A DNA stretch of 64,000 nucleotides, taken from positions 186,001 through 250,000 of the forward strand of contig WYAX01000014.1 in the NCBI GenBank assembly GCA_011525625.1. Reading direction: 5' to 3'. Of the stretch, positions 27,851 to 36,197 are shown piece after piece. The notes below the pieces were generated by a model that worked only from the letters and a program-made list of their open reading frames with translations, was not told the DNA's origin and searched no databases. Origin of the DNA: Nitrospira defluvii. GTDB taxonomy: Bacteria > Nitrospirota > Nitrospiria > Nitrospirales > Nitrospiraceae. A program made the position numbers and the translations under genes. The stretch's first letter is position 1. Each line of letters starts with the position of its first letter.

Positions 27851-28851
27851 CAGCGGATCTTGGCGAGGTATTGTTCAGCCAACGCCCCGTCGACCGGAAA
27901 GTATCCGTCCCTGAGCACGTCCGACTGCCCCTCTTTGCTGTAGACGTAGGTCAGAAACTCTTTGACGATGGGGGACAGCGGTTTACCCGGAGCTTGATTC
28001 ACATAGATGTAGAGGTAGCGCCACAGCGGATAGGTGCCGTTCTTGGTGTTGGCCTCCGTCGGTTCGACGAACGGTTGCCCGGACTTTCCCGCCAGCGGAA
28101 CCATTCTGACCCCGGAGGTGGTGTACCCGATGCCGCTGTACCCGATGCCGTATCGATCTTCGCTGATACCTTGCACCACGGAGGCCGATCCCGGCTGCTC
28201 CTTCACCTGATCCTTGAAGTCGCCGTTTTTCAAGGCGTGTTCCTTAAAGAACCCGTAGGTGCCGGAGGCCGAGTTGCGACCGTACAGACTGATCGGCGCA
28301 TTGGCCCAATCGCCGCTATGTCCGAGCTGCCCCCAACGGGTGACGTCCGTGCTGTGCCCATGGCGGCGCGACTTCGAAAAGAGTGCGTCCACGTGCGGCA
28401 CGGTCAGTCCCGCGATCGGATTATCCTTGTTGACGAAAAGCGCCAAGGCATCGATGGCGACCGGGTACGCGGTGGGGGGATAGCCGAACTTGGTCTCAAA
28501 CGCATCGATCTCACTCGACTTCATCGTGCGGGACATGGGCCCCAGTTGTGCCGTGTTTTCGATCAACGCAGGCGGAGCCGTGCTCGACCCCTTCCCTTCG
28601 ACTTGGATTTTGACGTTGGGATACTGCTTTCGAAATCCCTCGGCCCACAGGGTGATCAAATTGTTCAGGGTATCGGAACCGATGCTATTGATGGTGCCGG
28701 AGACGCCGCTGACCTTGTGATAGGGACGCAGCGCCGCTTCTTTGCCGTCGGACTGTCCGGCACAGGCGGGCGGTAGGATGATGACGGCATAGAGCACCGC
28801 AAACAGCGCCACGCAGAGGGCTCGCTGCACAGTCGTGGGTTCTTGGGGCAT
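27850..28851 (-). CDS. pstS: Periplasmic phosphate-binding protein PstS (operon copy)
   Basis: A 333-residue phosphate-binding protein. The signal peptide spans ~1-34 (VALFAVLYAVIILPPACAG). INSIGSDTLNNL, GKGSSTAPPALIENTAQLGPMSR and GRNSASGTYGFFKEH supply the Ser/Thr/Arg/Gly phosphate-site segments of PstS. ATG 28851 is chosen because AAAGGA sits upstream. It leads the operon pstS-pstC-pstA-pstB-phoU-ppx, and two 11-bp-spaced Pho-box-like repeats lie upstream. Confidence 0.94.
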   Translation of the reverse strand: MPQEPTTVQRALCVALFAVLYAVIILPPACAGQSDGKEAALRPYHKVSGVSGTINSIGSDTLNNLITLWAEGFRKQYPNVKIQVEGKGSSTAPPALIENTAQLGPMSRTMKSSEIDAFETKFGYPPTAYPVAIDALALFVNKDNPIAGLTVPHVDALFSKSRRHGHSTDVTRWGQLGHSGDWANAPISLYGRNSASGTYGFFKEHALKNGDFKDQVKEQPGSASVVQGISEDRYGIGYSGIGYTTSGVRMVPLAGKSGQPFVEPTEANTKNGTYPLWRYLYIYVNQAPGKPLSPIVKEFLTYVYSKEGQSDVLRDGYFPVDGALAEQYLAKIR

Positions 28852-28911
28852 AACGGGCGTCCTTTCGTGGAACACAGTAAAGAGACACGGTTTCATCCTG
28901 ATAGGAAAATT

Positions 28912-28929
28912 ATTAAGAGCGGGTTAACT
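28912..28929 (-). promoter_or_regulatory. pstS: Pho-box-like repeat upstream of pstS
   Basis: On the minus strand the site reads AGTTAAC N4 TCTTAAT, two 7-mers starting 11 bp apart, 61-78 bases upstream of the pstS start. The 7+4 spacing is that of PhoB/PhoP boxes. The core is near-palindromic, so orientation is not certain. Confidence 0.6.
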
Positions 28930-28992
28930 CTTCCCCTTGTGGCCGGCTCGATCCCCACCTTAGCGGCATGCGATGCCGGGCGGCTCACCCTT

Positions 28993-29012
28993 CGGTTAAT
29001 GACGTGTTAATT
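28993..29012 (+). promoter_or_regulatory. Pho-box-like repeat between pstS and a divergent regulator
   Basis: On the plus strand CGGTTAA N4 GTGTTAA, two units exactly 11 bp apart; on the minus strand it reads AATTAAC N4 CATTAAC. It lies about 105 bases before the regulator at 29116 and about 145 before pstS, so it could serve either gene. Confidence 0.6.
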
Positions 29013-29115
29013 TTCCTCCGTCCGGCCACCGCCGCCGGGGCAGCGCGCTCGAATTTACGGCGCCGCAATGAGGTATTGAGCCGTCGGAAACACTCCGTAC
29101 GTACCCTGCCCGCTT

Positions 29116-29835
29116 ATGAGTGCTCCGCTGATCCAGATCATCGAGGATGAACCGCTGCACGCACAGTTGCTCGACCGCGCGCTCCGGCACGCCTCGTTTG
29201 CGACCGCGCTCGCCGTTGACGGTCATGCCGGATGGCGTGACACGCAACGGCTCCATCCGTCGTTGATCCTGCTGGATCTTCTGTTGCCGGGCCTCAGCGG
29301 GCCTGAGGTCTGCCGACTCGTGCGCAGCACGCCGGCCACTTGCCGGATTCCCATCATCATGGTCACGGCGCTCGGCGCCGAGGAGGACCGGATCGCCGGA
29401 CTGCAATCCGGCGCGGACGATTACGTCGTGAAACCCTTCAGTCCGCGCGAGGTGGTGTCACGCGTGCAGGCGGTCTTGCGTCGAAGTCGGCTCTCCGATC
29501 CGCCGACATCCATGCAATCCAACGATCCGCTCAGGGTGCAGGAGTCCTGCTTTGTCGTGACCCTGCAGGGGCGACAGCTTACGGTGTCGGACCTCGAACT
29601 GTCTCTCCTCCGGTTCATGCTGGAGCGGGAGGGTGAACTGGTGTCGGCTACGAGTTTTGTTGCCGCACTCGGAAAGGAGCAGCGGGAGCTGTTGCCCGAC
29701 GAGGTGGCGCGGCATGTGCGCACCCTTCACCGTAAACTCGAAAACAGCCAAGCGGGCTTTATCGAATTCCTGCCGGGATTCCGATTTCGACTGCGTGGGG
29801 CGCCGAGCCCCGTGTCATTGGCGGAGCAATGGTGA
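29116..29835 (+). CDS. Response regulator divergent from the pst operon
   Basis: A 239-residue regulator. The receiver has acidic residues at IIEDE (~8-12), phospho-acceptor Asp54 in LILLDLLLPGLSG, Thr in IIMVTALG and Lys in DDYVVKPFSPREV, so it should be phosphorylatable. The C-terminal ~95 residues align with an OmpR-type winged helix but are degenerate (LTVSDLELSLLRFML, VRTLHRKLE). Position opposite pstS, with Pho-box-like repeats in the shared region, suggests a role in phosphate control, but a PhoR kinase is not in the window. Paralogous in style to the regulator at 18590. Confidence 0.87.
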   Translation: MSAPLIQIIEDEPLHAQLLDRALRHASFATALAVDGHAGWRDTQRLHPSLILLDLLLPGLSGPEVCRLVRSTPATCRIPIIMVTALGAEEDRIAGLQSGADDYVVKPFSPREVVSRVQAVLRRSRLSDPPTSMQSNDPLRVQESCFVVTLQGRQLTVSDLELSLLRFMLEREGELVSATSFVAALGKEQRELLPDEVARHVRTLHRKLENSQAGFIEFLPGFRFRLRGAPSPVSLAEQW

Positions 29836-30115
29836 TGAGTGAACCGGCGCCGATGAAGAGTGCGCCCGTCGTTCGTCGCTCGAGACAGCCTGGTTGCGGG
29901 TCCAGACGAGACACGCTTCACACGAGCACACACAGGATACGCAAAAGGGGCCGTCCAGCACGGCCGCAGCAAGGTCCGCGAGGCGAAGAAGAATGAGCGT
30001 CACGTCTGCGGACGGGCACGAGTCGGTGAGCGCCCAGTGTCCCAGAGGCGAATCGTACTCGCACCGTACGGTGAGCCTCTGAGGTTCACGTCGCGCGGAA
30101 TAACGCGCGACACGT
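29836..30115. other. Spacer with strong inverted repeats
   Basis: No gene is supported. CAGAGGC (30043-30049) pairs with GCCTCTG (30075-30081) around the palindrome CACCGTACGGTG (30062-30073). A second hairpin, GTCGCGCG (30090-30097) with CGCGCGAC (30104-30111), has a six-base loop. Neither is followed by a U-tract; they could be transcript ends or a dispersed structured element. Confidence 0.45.
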
Positions 30116-30369
30116 TTATGAACGCCGCCGAGCCGGTGAGGCGGCCGGAATGCCGAACCGGGCCACCACCCGCCAGTCGACATGTACGGCCATCATTCCG
30201 AATTTGAAGAGGTTGTTGGCGACATGCACCACCGCCGTGGCGGCGACGGCCAGCGGAACCGGAAAGCACAGCGCGAACAGCGGCCTTAAGATCGTCCCGA
30301 TGCCGAACCCTGAAACAATGTCAGACCGGAGGCCGGCCAAGCCACCAGGCCGATCAACAGGACTTCCAT
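30116..30369 (-). pseudogene. Remnant of a TauE/SafE-type permease gene
   Basis: From ATG 30369 the frame reads MEVLLIGLVAWPASGLTLF and then loses register at about 30308-30313. The neighbouring frame continues GFGIGTILRPLFAL, VPLAVAATAVVHVANNLFKF and DWRVVARFGIPAA before stopping at 30116. Joined, these match the first third of TauE/SafE family anion permeases (normally ~250 residues). A one-base loss at the run near 30310 plus truncation of the rest explains the pattern. The family call rests on the A-x-x-V-H-x-x-N-N-x-x-K block. Confidence 0.6.
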
Positions 30370-30419
30370 AGGCACACCCTCGCCCCTCTGTCTCGATCGC
30401 CGCGGACGCTCACGCCGTA

Positions 30420-32306
30420 CTAGCCCGTAGGATCAGGGCCGAGGTCCGGCGACAACGTATGGGCCAGCCGCAACTCCCGCAGCCTGGCCCGTTTTTTGGT
30501 TTGATGCTCTTGCATGCGGCGGAGAATATCGTCTAGGAGCCGCACGGCACTGAGCATGTGGGGCCCCTTGTTGAGCATGACACACTCGGCACGGTCGCCC
30601 ATCGCCGCATCCGTGATCTCGGCCCGCGACGGCATGCCTTGCTTCGCCAACGTTTCGAGAACTTGCGTCGCCCAAATCACAGGAACATGGGCCGCCTCAC
30701 AGAGCCAGAGGATTTCTTCCTGTACTTCCGCCAACCGCTCAAACCCGCATTCGACGGCCAGATCGCCCCGAGCGATCATCACGCCGCAACTGGGGGACCG
30801 CATGGCAGTGAGCAACATGTCCGGTAAATTTTCGAACCCCCGCCGGGTCTCGACCTTCAGGACGATGGCCGGCTGACGATCGCCCAAGCGCGCGAGATGC
30901 TCCTGGAGCGATTCGACATCGTGAATCGTGTTGGCGAACGATAACTCAACGACATCGGCGTGCCGCGCCACAAAGGCCAGGTCCTGGAGATCTTTGGACG
31001 TCAACGCCGGGAGACGGAGGCGACTGTCGGGGAGGTTGATGCCCTTGTCGGCCCGTAACTTTTCTCCCTGTTCCCTGGCGTGGGTGATTCGAACGACCAG
31101 CCGATGCTGCTCGACGGCTTCGACCACACCGCCGATCTTGCCGTCGTCGAACCAGATGGATTCCCCAGGCCGCACATCGTCGCAGACTGCGGGAAGGGTG
31201 CAGCCGATCGTCGCCGGCGTGAGTACGGTTCCATCCGCATCGACGGCTGCAGGCCGGCCCGGCTGTCGATCCCGCGTGACAAGGAGGAGGTCTCCGCGAC
31301 GGAGCACCATGGCATTTTCTCCCGAAGGAATCGACTGCACCGCCGCCTGACGGTGTGTGCCCTTCGCATGCCGCCGCCCGTAGGTCAAGACCGTTCCCGG
31401 TACGACATACGTGGTCTTGAGTGCCTCGGCCCAACAACCGCCATGTGTCACCTCGACCACCTGCAGAGTCCGTTGTGCGCCGCGGGCATCGCACAAGCGG
31501 ATATCGGCGCCCCGTTTGAGACGGGCCAACCATTCGGGAGGAACGCTCAGACAGGCGTCAGCCGGAAGCGGGGGCTGCGCATCCGCCGTCAGCCACACCC
31601 GCGCAGGACTCGTCACGCGGCCATACGCATCCCGCTGCGGGCGTATTCGCGCGACGGCGAGTTGTGAATCGAGCCGTCCCGTTCGCAGCTTGGGCCCCGC
31701 CAGGTCCATCACGAGGCGGCACGATCGATCGAGGGTGCGTTCAGCCTTCCGTACATGCTCGATCATCCGCGACCAGACCGCAGGATCGTCATGGGCGCAG
31801 TTGATGCGCATACAGTTCATGCCCTGCTGCAGCAGCGTATGGACAAGGAGGGGATCGTCTGCCGCCTCACTCGGCATGGTGACCATGATGCGGACTCCTC
31901 GGCCGGGCGTCGCAGGACCCAAGAGGGCCTCGGTGTGTTCGGCGAGCAATCGTTGACCGGAGGCAACATCGAGGCTGCACCCCTGTGGGCCCTCGGGCAT
32001 TGGACGGCCCGCCAGGTGATGCACCACCTGCAGAACGGTATCGACCGTCGCCAGCACGTGCGACTCGCAACGGCCGAGCGAGGAGAGTCCCAGAGCGGCC
32101 AACCGCTCCTGTAACGGACGCAGATCGCGGCGCCGAAGGGCCAGGTAGTGCAGAAGATTGTCGGCGCTCTGCCGATAGTTGGCGTGGATCTCGGTCAATC
32201 GCCCCTGTGACCGGGCCGGCGCGGCGAGCAGGTCATGCTGAAGGTCGAGGAGGTCCCGGAGGAGCGCGTCGAAGTCTTGTTCTGTGTGACAAAGACGTTC
32301 GTCCAT
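30420..32306 (-). CDS. Pyruvate-kinase-like protein with N-terminal extension
   Basis: A 628-residue protein. Residues ~1-135 are a helical extension without clear homology. From ~137 it follows the pyruvate kinase barrel: IMVTMPSEAADD, GMNCMRINCAHDD, LVMDLAGPKLRTG, the B-domain-like insert, KGINLPDSRLRLPALTSKD, VMIARGDLAVECGFERLAEV, and ATQVLETLAKQGMPSRAEITD. The catalytic Lys region (FVARHADVVELSFANT) is altered from the usual ...D-x-x-A-x-S-F-V form, and MLNKGPHM replaces MLSxET. The C-terminal allosteric domain is missing. It is probably a divergent paralogue rather than the main glycolytic enzyme; it may act on a related phospho-substrate. Confidence 0.82.
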   Translation of the reverse strand: MDERLCHTEQDFDALLRDLLDLQHDLLAAPARSQGRLTEIHANYRQSADNLLHYLALRRRDLRPLQERLAALGLSSLGRCESHVLATVDTVLQVVHHLAGRPMPEGPQGCSLDVASGQRLLAEHTEALLGPATPGRGVRIMVTMPSEAADDPLLVHTLLQQGMNCMRINCAHDDPAVWSRMIEHVRKAERTLDRSCRLVMDLAGPKLRTGRLDSQLAVARIRPQRDAYGRVTSPARVWLTADAQPPLPADACLSVPPEWLARLKRGADIRLCDARGAQRTLQVVEVTHGGCWAEALKTTYVVPGTVLTYGRRHAKGTHRQAAVQSIPSGENAMVLRRGDLLLVTRDRQPGRPAAVDADGTVLTPATIGCTLPAVCDDVRPGESIWFDDGKIGGVVEAVEQHRLVVRITHAREQGEKLRADKGINLPDSRLRLPALTSKDLQDLAFVARHADVVELSFANTIHDVESLQEHLARLGDRQPAIVLKVETRRGFENLPDMLLTAMRSPSCGVMIARGDLAVECGFERLAEVQEEILWLCEAAHVPVIWATQVLETLAKQGMPSRAEITDAAMGDRAECVMLNKGPHMLSAVRLLDDILRRMQEHQTKKRARLRELRLAHTLSPDLGPDPTG

Positions 32307-32350
32307 CTGCGTTCAGGATATCACGCCGACGAGAGGGCGGTCAGACGCGT

Positions 32351-32590
32351 TCACCCCACGCATGAGAGCGTCTTGGGCTTAGCGGCCGACCACTCGACTT
32401 CATACGAGAATCCTCGCCGGAAGAGGACAATCTCGCCTCGCCGGCTGAGGTCATCGACGGTCGTGAAGACCTGATTCCAGGTGAGTTCCGGCAACAAGGC
32501 CACGAGCTGTTCCAAGGTCAACGACCGTCGGACGCTCAAGAGATCACAGATCAAGGCGGCACTCTCAAAGCGCAGGGATGAAGTCGCCAT
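32351..32590 (-). CDS. Small conserved-looking protein, winged-helix-like
   Basis: A 79-residue protein with a strong GGAGGA site six bases before ATG 32590. LTLEQLVALLPELTWNQVFTTVDDL followed by RRGEIVLFRRGFSYEVEW looks like a helix-turn-helix plus a beta wing, so DNA binding is possible. I do not recognise the family. It lies between the pyruvate-kinase-like gene and the PsiE-like gene on the same strand. Confidence 0.65.
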   Translation of the reverse strand: MATSSLRFESAALICDLLSVRRSLTLEQLVALLPELTWNQVFTTVDDLSRRGEIVLFRRGFSYEVEWSAAKPKTLSCVG

Positions 32591-32739
32591 GGCGGTCCTC
32601 CTGGTTAGGGAATTGGCAGGCCCATGATCGAGCGGCGGTCCCGGACGCCACTCAGCGTATAAAATGAGAGTAGGGCGATCGAATCACCGGTGCCTCATGT
32701 GGACATCAACGTCGGGTAAATTTTCCAAAGCGGGCCATC

Positions 32740-33249
32740 CTAGTTGTCGGGACGGCCGCTGGAACCACCCTTGCCGTTGCCCTCTCCGAAAGCAGGGGAA
32801 CAGCGGACCGCCAGCACGCGAATCGCCCCCAGCGCCAGGAGAATCGCGCCGAGCGAGACCAGTTTGGCTTGATCTGCCTCCTTGAACCAGAGCGAAATGA
32901 TCTCCGTCAGCATCACCACCAAAATGGTATCGACGATGAAGGTGACCTTCACACGGCCTTCTGAGAAGTAGGTCACGGTGGTTTTGAACACTTCCACCAC
33001 TGCCAGCAGAATCAGCGTATCGACGATGATCTGCCTGAGCCCGATCTCTACCGGCGCGTGCAGTAACAGACCGATATCCAGGAACGTCTTGACCACCCCG
33101 CCGGTCAGGGCGGTGAGAATCGTCAGGATCAGCAGACTGAGCACGGCCTTGATCCCCTTCATCCAGATGTCCGTCAGATCGGTATCTAAGAGACGATCGA
33201 TGACACCGTTGACCCGATTGATGCGTGGTTGCAGTTCAGAAAACGTCAT
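32740..33249 (-). CDS. PsiE-like phosphate-starvation membrane protein
   Basis: A 169-residue inner-membrane protein with four spans (about 28-50, 66-88, 103-125 and 130-150). The block LILLAVVEVFKTTVTYFSEG then VKVTFIVDTILVVMLTEI is typical of the PsiE family, named for induction by phosphate starvation; the biochemical role of the family is not known. The tail is glycine-rich and polar. A 39-residue membrane protein gene lies 48 bases upstream on the same strand, and Pho-box-like repeats stand before that, in keeping with the name. Confidence 0.75.
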   Translation of the reverse strand: MTFSELQPRINRVNGVIDRLLDTDLTDIWMKGIKAVLSLLILTILTALTGGVVKTFLDIGLLLHAPVEIGLRQIIVDTLILLAVVEVFKTTVTYFSEGRVKVTFIVDTILVVMLTEIISLWFKEADQAKLVSLGAILLALGAIRVLAVRCSPAFGEGNGKGGSSGRPDN

Positions 33250-33297
33250 ACGTACGTCATCCTTTCGTGTAGATCGGCAGCGCCGTTGCGTCCGAGT

Positions 33298-33417
33298 TCA
33301 CCACCCATTCCTGATCATCGCGGACCACAGCCCCGCGATCAACGCGACTAACAGGAGCATCGTGACGAGAAACGTGCCGTTGGTGGATACCGGCGCCATC
33401 AACCACTCAGGAAACAT
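33298..33417 (-). CDS. 39-residue single-span membrane protein
   Basis: A short frame from ATG 33417 to TGA 33298-33300 encodes MFPEWLMAPVSTNG, a hydrophobic helix of ~20 residues (FLVTMLLLVALIAGLWSAMI) and a short RNGW tail. A near-perfect AAGGAGGT site lies 6-8 bases before the ATG, which is the main reason to call it real. It precedes the PsiE-like gene and probably shares its promoter. It may be a small subunit or regulator of that membrane protein; I do not recognise it. Confidence 0.68.
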   Translation of the reverse strand: MFPEWLMAPVSTNGTFLVTMLLLVALIAGLWSAMIRNGW

Positions 33418-33497
33418 GGAGGACCTCCTTGATGAAGTATCGGCTTCACATACGACTCACAGTCTAGACGCCTCCTGTTCCAGCCGGCTTATGAGCC

Positions 33498-33515
33498 GGT
33501 TACGGCACGGTTACT
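33498..33515 (+). promoter_or_regulatory. Pho-box-like repeat (CGGTTAC pair)
   Basis: CGGTTAC N4 CGGTTAC, identical 7-mers exactly 11 bp apart, in the divergent region between the small membrane protein gene and the second pstS. It is ~32 bp before the TTAAC repeats, nearly three further 11-bp steps. It could serve either direction. Confidence 0.55.
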
Positions 33516-33540
33516 TCTCTCGGAAGAATGGAACGGCAAG

Positions 33541-33569
33541 AGTTAACACGGAGTTAACGAACCGCTAAT
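33541..33569 (+). promoter_or_regulatory. Pho-box-like triple repeat upstream of second pstS
   Basis: AGTTAAC N4 AGTTAAC N4 CGCTAAT: three units at an 11-bp step, the first two identical. It lies ~115 bases before ATG 33684. This is the cleanest box in the window and fits activation of the second PstS by phosphate limitation. Confidence 0.68.
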
Positions 33570-33683
33570 AGCACAGCAATTGCGATGTCTTACCCTCCTC
33601 TGCATGACAGTATTCACGCATTGCACACACGACAGCTCGCGCCGACATTGAAGGAATCGGATTTATTCACACGGAGGGACGAC

Positions 33684-34844
33684 ATGAGTGAAGCGACAAG
33701 CAGTTTGCAGATCAGGGGGAAGCGCCTTTCGAGACTGGCGGCTGTGACCATCGGCGCGTTCGTGGCTTTTGCTGCCGGTCATGCCGCAGCGGAACACGCG
33801 GGCCTGAGCGGCGGCGGAGGCCCCAGCGTAGACCCCGCGATCGAACCCTATGTGAACCACAACGGTCTGCAGGGGAAATTAAGCATCGCCGGGTCGGATA
33901 CGATGCGGCCGCTGATTACCAAGTTGGCGGCGCAGTTCTCCAGTCTCCATCCAGGCGCGCAGGTTGCGGTCGAGGGAACGGGATCGAGCGCAGCCATTCG
34001 CGAGTTTTTGCTGGGCCTTTCCTATCAACGACGGGGGGACAAGGTCCAAAGCAAGGGAACTGCCGGTTCCAACACGGTGGAGTTGCTCGCGTCGTCCCGG
34101 CAGTTGACGGAGGCAGAGTCCAAAGGCTTTGAATCCAATTATGGCTATCGCCCCTTGGAAGTGCCCATCGCCATGGATGCAGTCGCGGTCTACGTGAACA
34201 AAGACAATCCTCTTCAGCGACTCACCTTAGCGGAAGTGGACGCCATTTTCGGAAAAGATCACAAACGGGGCCTGGGCCCCATCACCAATTGGAGTCAAAT
34301 CGGATTGAGCGATTCCGCGCTGGCCAAACAACCGGTCCATCTGTATGGACGAGACAAGCGATCCGGCACCAGGGAGTTTTTCAAACATATTGCCCTGAAG
34401 GACGGGGAGCTGGTGGACGACGTGGTCGAACAACCGGGTTCGGCATCAGAGATTATTGCCATCGCCCAAGACCCGCTGGGAGTGGGGTATGCCGGGGCCG
34501 GTTTCGACATTTCTGCGGTCCGCCAAGTCCCCATTGCCGCCCAGTCGGAAGGACCGGCTCTGTTGCCGTCGGTCGAGACCGTCACCTCCGGGACCTATCC
34601 CTTGAGCCGGTCGTTGTATCTCTACGTGAAGAAGAGTCCGAAGGACAAACTGGATCCGGTGGTTGAAGAATTTCTGGCCTTCGTGAACAGCCGCCAGGGA
34701 CAGGAAACGGTCGCACGGGCGAACTTCTATCCGCTCACCTCGACGCAGATAGCGAAGAATCGCCAGGAGCTGGGGCTGGCCAAAGGGGCGATGGTCACCT
34801 TGCCGCCTGCGGATCTGCAAGTCGCCGAACAACTAGCACGGTAA
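33684..34844 (+). CDS. Second PstS-family phosphate-binding protein
   Basis: A 386-residue exported protein. The signal peptide spans ~1-36 (RLAAVTIGAFVAFAAGHAAA). LSIAGSDTMRPL, VEGTGSSAAIREF, YGRDKRSGTREFFKH and EQPGSASEIIAIAQD are the phosphate-site segments of PstS-like proteins. It has a Gly-rich segment after the signal and ~20 more C-terminal residues than the operon copy. ATG 33684 follows GGAGGGA; the upstream frame to 33585 has no such site. Monocistronic, with Pho-box-like repeats before it and a strong terminator after it. Related proteins serve as extra phosphate-binding proteins or as surface phosphate scavengers. Confidence 0.9.
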   Translation: MSEATSSLQIRGKRLSRLAAVTIGAFVAFAAGHAAAEHAGLSGGGGPSVDPAIEPYVNHNGLQGKLSIAGSDTMRPLITKLAAQFSSLHPGAQVAVEGTGSSAAIREFLLGLSYQRRGDKVQSKGTAGSNTVELLASSRQLTEAESKGFESNYGYRPLEVPIAMDAVAVYVNKDNPLQRLTLAEVDAIFGKDHKRGLGPITNWSQIGLSDSALAKQPVHLYGRDKRSGTREFFKHIALKDGELVDDVVEQPGSASEIIAIAQDPLGVGYAGAGFDISAVRQVPIAAQSEGPALLPSVETVTSGTYPLSRSLYLYVKKSPKDKLDPVVEEFLAFVNSRQGQETVARANFYPLTSTQIAKNRQELGLAKGAMVTLPPADLQVAEQLAR

Positions 34845-34880
34845 CCCCCGTTCCATCGCATCTGCGACCAGTGACCGGAG

Positions 34881-34924
34881 AGGGAGCGCCTGACTCAAAA
34901 GGCGCTCCCTTTTCTCATTTTTTT
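34881..34924 (+). terminator. Intrinsic terminator after second pstS
   Basis: A perfect 11-bp stem (34881-34891 with 34900-34910, AGGGAGCGCCT and its complement), an 8-base loop, and a T-rich tail TTTCTCATTTTTTT. Confidence 0.9.
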
Positions 34925-35006
34925 GATATGATGCGCGCGATTCGGGCCTCGGTTCCTGTGAACCGCCGATCGTCCTTCGCCACGAACCTGAGACTGGAGA
35001 ACAGGA

Positions 35007-35702
35007 ATGGATCCCATGTTACGACGAACCGTCCTCATCCCCTTGCTGCTTGCCGCCGCGGCACAATTCGGCTGCACTACGCCGCCGCCGCCGCGCACCT
35101 CGTATCAGGATCCCATCACCTCTATCCGGCTCTACGTGGATGACCGTGCTCAATCCGGTCATCAGCACCCGGCCGACATCTCGTCAGAACGGATCGCCAA
35201 GGTGCTGGGCGGCCTCCGTGTCGTCCCGCGCTCCGGATTCATCGGGTCCTTGATTTCTGGACAGGCCCAGGCGAGGCCCGCGTTTGCATCCACTGAAATC
35301 CAGGCCTTGGCCCCGAAAATCAGTCACGCGTTGGCTGAGGCCAAGCCCGATGAACTCGTCACCTTTTATCGTCGCTTTTCCGATGCCGGCACCGGGTTGG
35401 CCATCACGTCCGGCGGGATGTTCGTCCAGGACGGGTACCTGGTCGTGATCCTCGCCAACGATCGGACGCTCCCGACCGATGGGATGAATCAAAACATGGT
35501 GACGGATTTCGATCCGGTCGACAGTCCGCTCATCCCCATTTCACGGACGAGTTTTCGGGTCGAATTTGCGCACCCTTCGGCCCTGGCCGCACCTGACACA
35601 CGGCCTTCGTGGCCATACATCGACGAAGGCCGCATTCTCGCCATCGACCTCCGCCGGCTGTCCGCCGATCCCAAATCCCCGGCCGTACGCCCGGCACCCT
35701 AA
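35007..35702 (+). CDS. Hypothetical lipoprotein
   Basis: A 231-residue protein with a lipoprotein signal: LIPLLLAAAAQFGC, with Cys near 23 as the acylation site, followed by a Pro-rich linker (TTPPPPRTSY). The remainder is a mixed alpha/beta domain (SIRLYVDDRAQSG, ELVTFYRRFSDAGTGLAITSGGMFV) I do not recognise. AGGA lies just before ATG 35007. The ~160-base gap to the upstream terminator probably holds its own promoter. The function is unknown; a cell-envelope location is likely. Confidence 0.72.
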   Translation: MDPMLRRTVLIPLLLAAAAQFGCTTPPPPRTSYQDPITSIRLYVDDRAQSGHQHPADISSERIAKVLGGLRVVPRSGFIGSLISGQAQARPAFASTEIQALAPKISHALAEAKPDELVTFYRRFSDAGTGLAITSGGMFVQDGYLVVILANDRTLPTDGMNQNMVTDFDPVDSPLIPISRTSFRVEFAHPSALAAPDTRPSWPYIDEGRILAIDLRRLSADPKSPAVRPAP

Positions 35703-36145
35703 CCTGCATCACTCATGAGCGCTGCGGCGGCGAGCCTTGCGCCGGCAGGGCCGCCTTACCGACCCGGCGAGATGCGCAGGCAGGGTTCACCCTAAGGGCC
35801 GAGCCGTGGACCTCGCAACCTAACTTGACGAATTCACGACGACCCGTGCGTAAGCGAGCACGATTCATGACGCCTCATCGTAGGATCCTTCGGCCAACGA
35901 GGAGACAGAGCACACCTCGTCTGTTGCGTCACGCGCTCTCGTGACGTACGGAGCCGCCACGCGAGACGGGCACGGGGAGCTGGGAGAGGCCGGCTGCTGT
36001 GGCTGCGCGAAGCGAGCCCATCCGCCGGCATGCCGACCTTTCACGGCGGCCTGTCGGGAACTGCAGACGACACATTCAGAAAGAATGAGTACGAGCTTGA
36101 TGTGAAGAGGCGAGACTGCCGATTGGCAGGAACGTAGACTGGAGA
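35703..36145. other. Intergenic region without a supported gene
   Basis: No frame here has a ribosome site or family features. Part of it (35824-35845) resembles, inverted, a stretch at 18401-18423, so a dispersed non-coding repeat is possible. Small GC-rich inverted repeats are frequent. Confidence 0.4.
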
Positions 36146-36181
36146 GGCGGGCGTACCGGACATGAAATCCGGACGCCCGCC
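36146..36181 (-). terminator. Hairpin after the porin gene
   Basis: GGCGGGCGT (36146-36154) pairs with ACGCCCGCC (36173-36181), and CCGGA with TCCGG inside it, leaving one bulged A and a 7-base loop. It begins 17 bases after the porin stop. There is no U-tract, so it may stop RNA decay rather than transcription. Confidence 0.55.
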
Positions 36182-36197
36182 AGAGACTAGGCTCTCG

